This document shows positions 54,349 through 54,542 of a stretch of 54,542 nucleotides of DNA, piece after piece (within the stretch, counting starts at the first letter, position 1; each line of letters begins with the position of its first letter). A program made the position numbers and the translations under genes. The notes beneath the pieces are model-generated. The model made no database searches. It saw nothing but the letters and a program-made list of their open reading frames with translations, and had not been told where the DNA came from. Where the stretch lies: positions 1 to 54,542 of the forward strand of contig JAEWJH010000123.1 in NCBI GenBank assembly GCA_023386635.1. The letters run 5' to 3'. The DNA is from Pseudomonadota bacterium (lineage in GTDB: Bacteria > Pseudomonadota > Alphaproteobacteria > Rhizobiales > Xanthobacteraceae).

Positions 54349-54542
54349 ATGGCGGTCAATCTGTCGATGCCGGTGCTCGTGGTCGACGACTACACCACCA
54401 TGATCCGCATCATCCGCAACCTGCTGCGACAACTTGGCTTCGAGCATGTGGATGACGCCACCGACGGCGGCGCCGCGCTCGCCAAGATGCACCAGCGCCA
54501 GTACGGCCTCGTCATCTCCGACTGGAACATGGAGCCGATGAC
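54349..54542 (+). CDS. CheY-like response regulator, N-terminal part (3' end outside window)
   Basis: 64 codons are visible. The receiver domain starts PVLVVDDYTTMIRIIRNLL: D13/D14 bind Mg2+, and the phosphoacceptor is D58 in ISDWNMEPM. The WNMEPM form is typical of alphaproteobacterial single-domain CheY proteins in chemotaxis or cell-cycle control. AGAGGG precedes the ATG. The remainder of the domain and any downstream chemotaxis genes are not seen. Confidence 0.92.
   Translation, partial: MAVNLSMPVLVVDDYTTMIRIIRNLLRQLGFEHVDDATDGGAALAKMHQRQYGLVISDWNMEPM

Overview
This 54.5 kb window reads as a GC-rich (mid-60s % by eye) chromosomal segment of an alphaproteobacterium of the Hyphomicrobiales, in the Bradyrhizobium / Rhodopseudomonas / Xanthobacteraceae neighbourhood. 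The support is the density of families typical of that order (DUF6101, DUF6111, DUF4170, DUF2093, Rsm22, DUF1285), the petABC order, a MutL with an endonuclease motif, a CtrA-like TTAA cluster before a cheY-type gene, and a dehalogenase whose catalytic residues fall at the same positions as in the Rhodopseudomonas palustris fluoroacetate dehalogenase. No rRNA, tRNA, CRISPR array, IS element or phage gene was seen. The content is mainly core metabolism, not an island.

Layout. 1-4633: the 3' end of smc, an Rsm22-type methyltransferase, lemA and an M48 membrane peptidase. 4643-7288 (minus): a universal stress protein, apt, a 4-OT-like tautomerase and mtnP; MtnP releases adenine that Apt recycles. 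7392-10095 (minus): petABC for the cytochrome bc1 complex, with separate cytochrome b and c1 genes. 10367-11762: trmL and hemF. 11952-14684 (minus): DUF1285, a CoA-pyrophosphatase-type NUDIX protein, DUF6111 and cca, joined by three ATGA overlaps. 14900-21776: a MoxR ATPase / DUF58 / DUF4159 / VWA membrane-protein operon. 22022-26583: a small secreted protein, an AraC regulator converging on a VAO-type flavoprotein plus Bug-type binding protein pair, and DUF6101. 26805-32281: pmbA, cysQ, DUF4170, DUF374, waaA and lpxK, an envelope/LPS block. 32282-36175: DUF2093, a secreted dienelactone-hydrolase-like protein, then a probable Zur-controlled DUF2946 plus ZnuD-like TonB receptor unit. 36313-45241: xseA, purD, the dehalogenase, tadA, rluB, rsmD, mutL and arfB. 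45388-52712 (minus): two M16 peptidase homologues (one with an intact zinc motif, one without), a secreted unknown, lspA and ileS. 52895-54542: a small secreted protein, ribF and the start of a CheY-like regulator.

The most unusual features are (i) a palindromic GC-rich repeat lying in frame inside ileS, adding about 42 residues to isoleucyl-tRNA synthetase; (ii) a strongly predicted fluoroacetate dehalogenase; (iii) a Zur-type operator over the promoter of the DUF2946/ZnuD-like pair; (iv) a family of about 105-125 bp bipartite palindromic repeats at four intergenic sites; and (v) the flavoprotein/Bug/AraC cluster of unknown substrate. I found no clearly new multi-gene system; the findings are graded accordingly.
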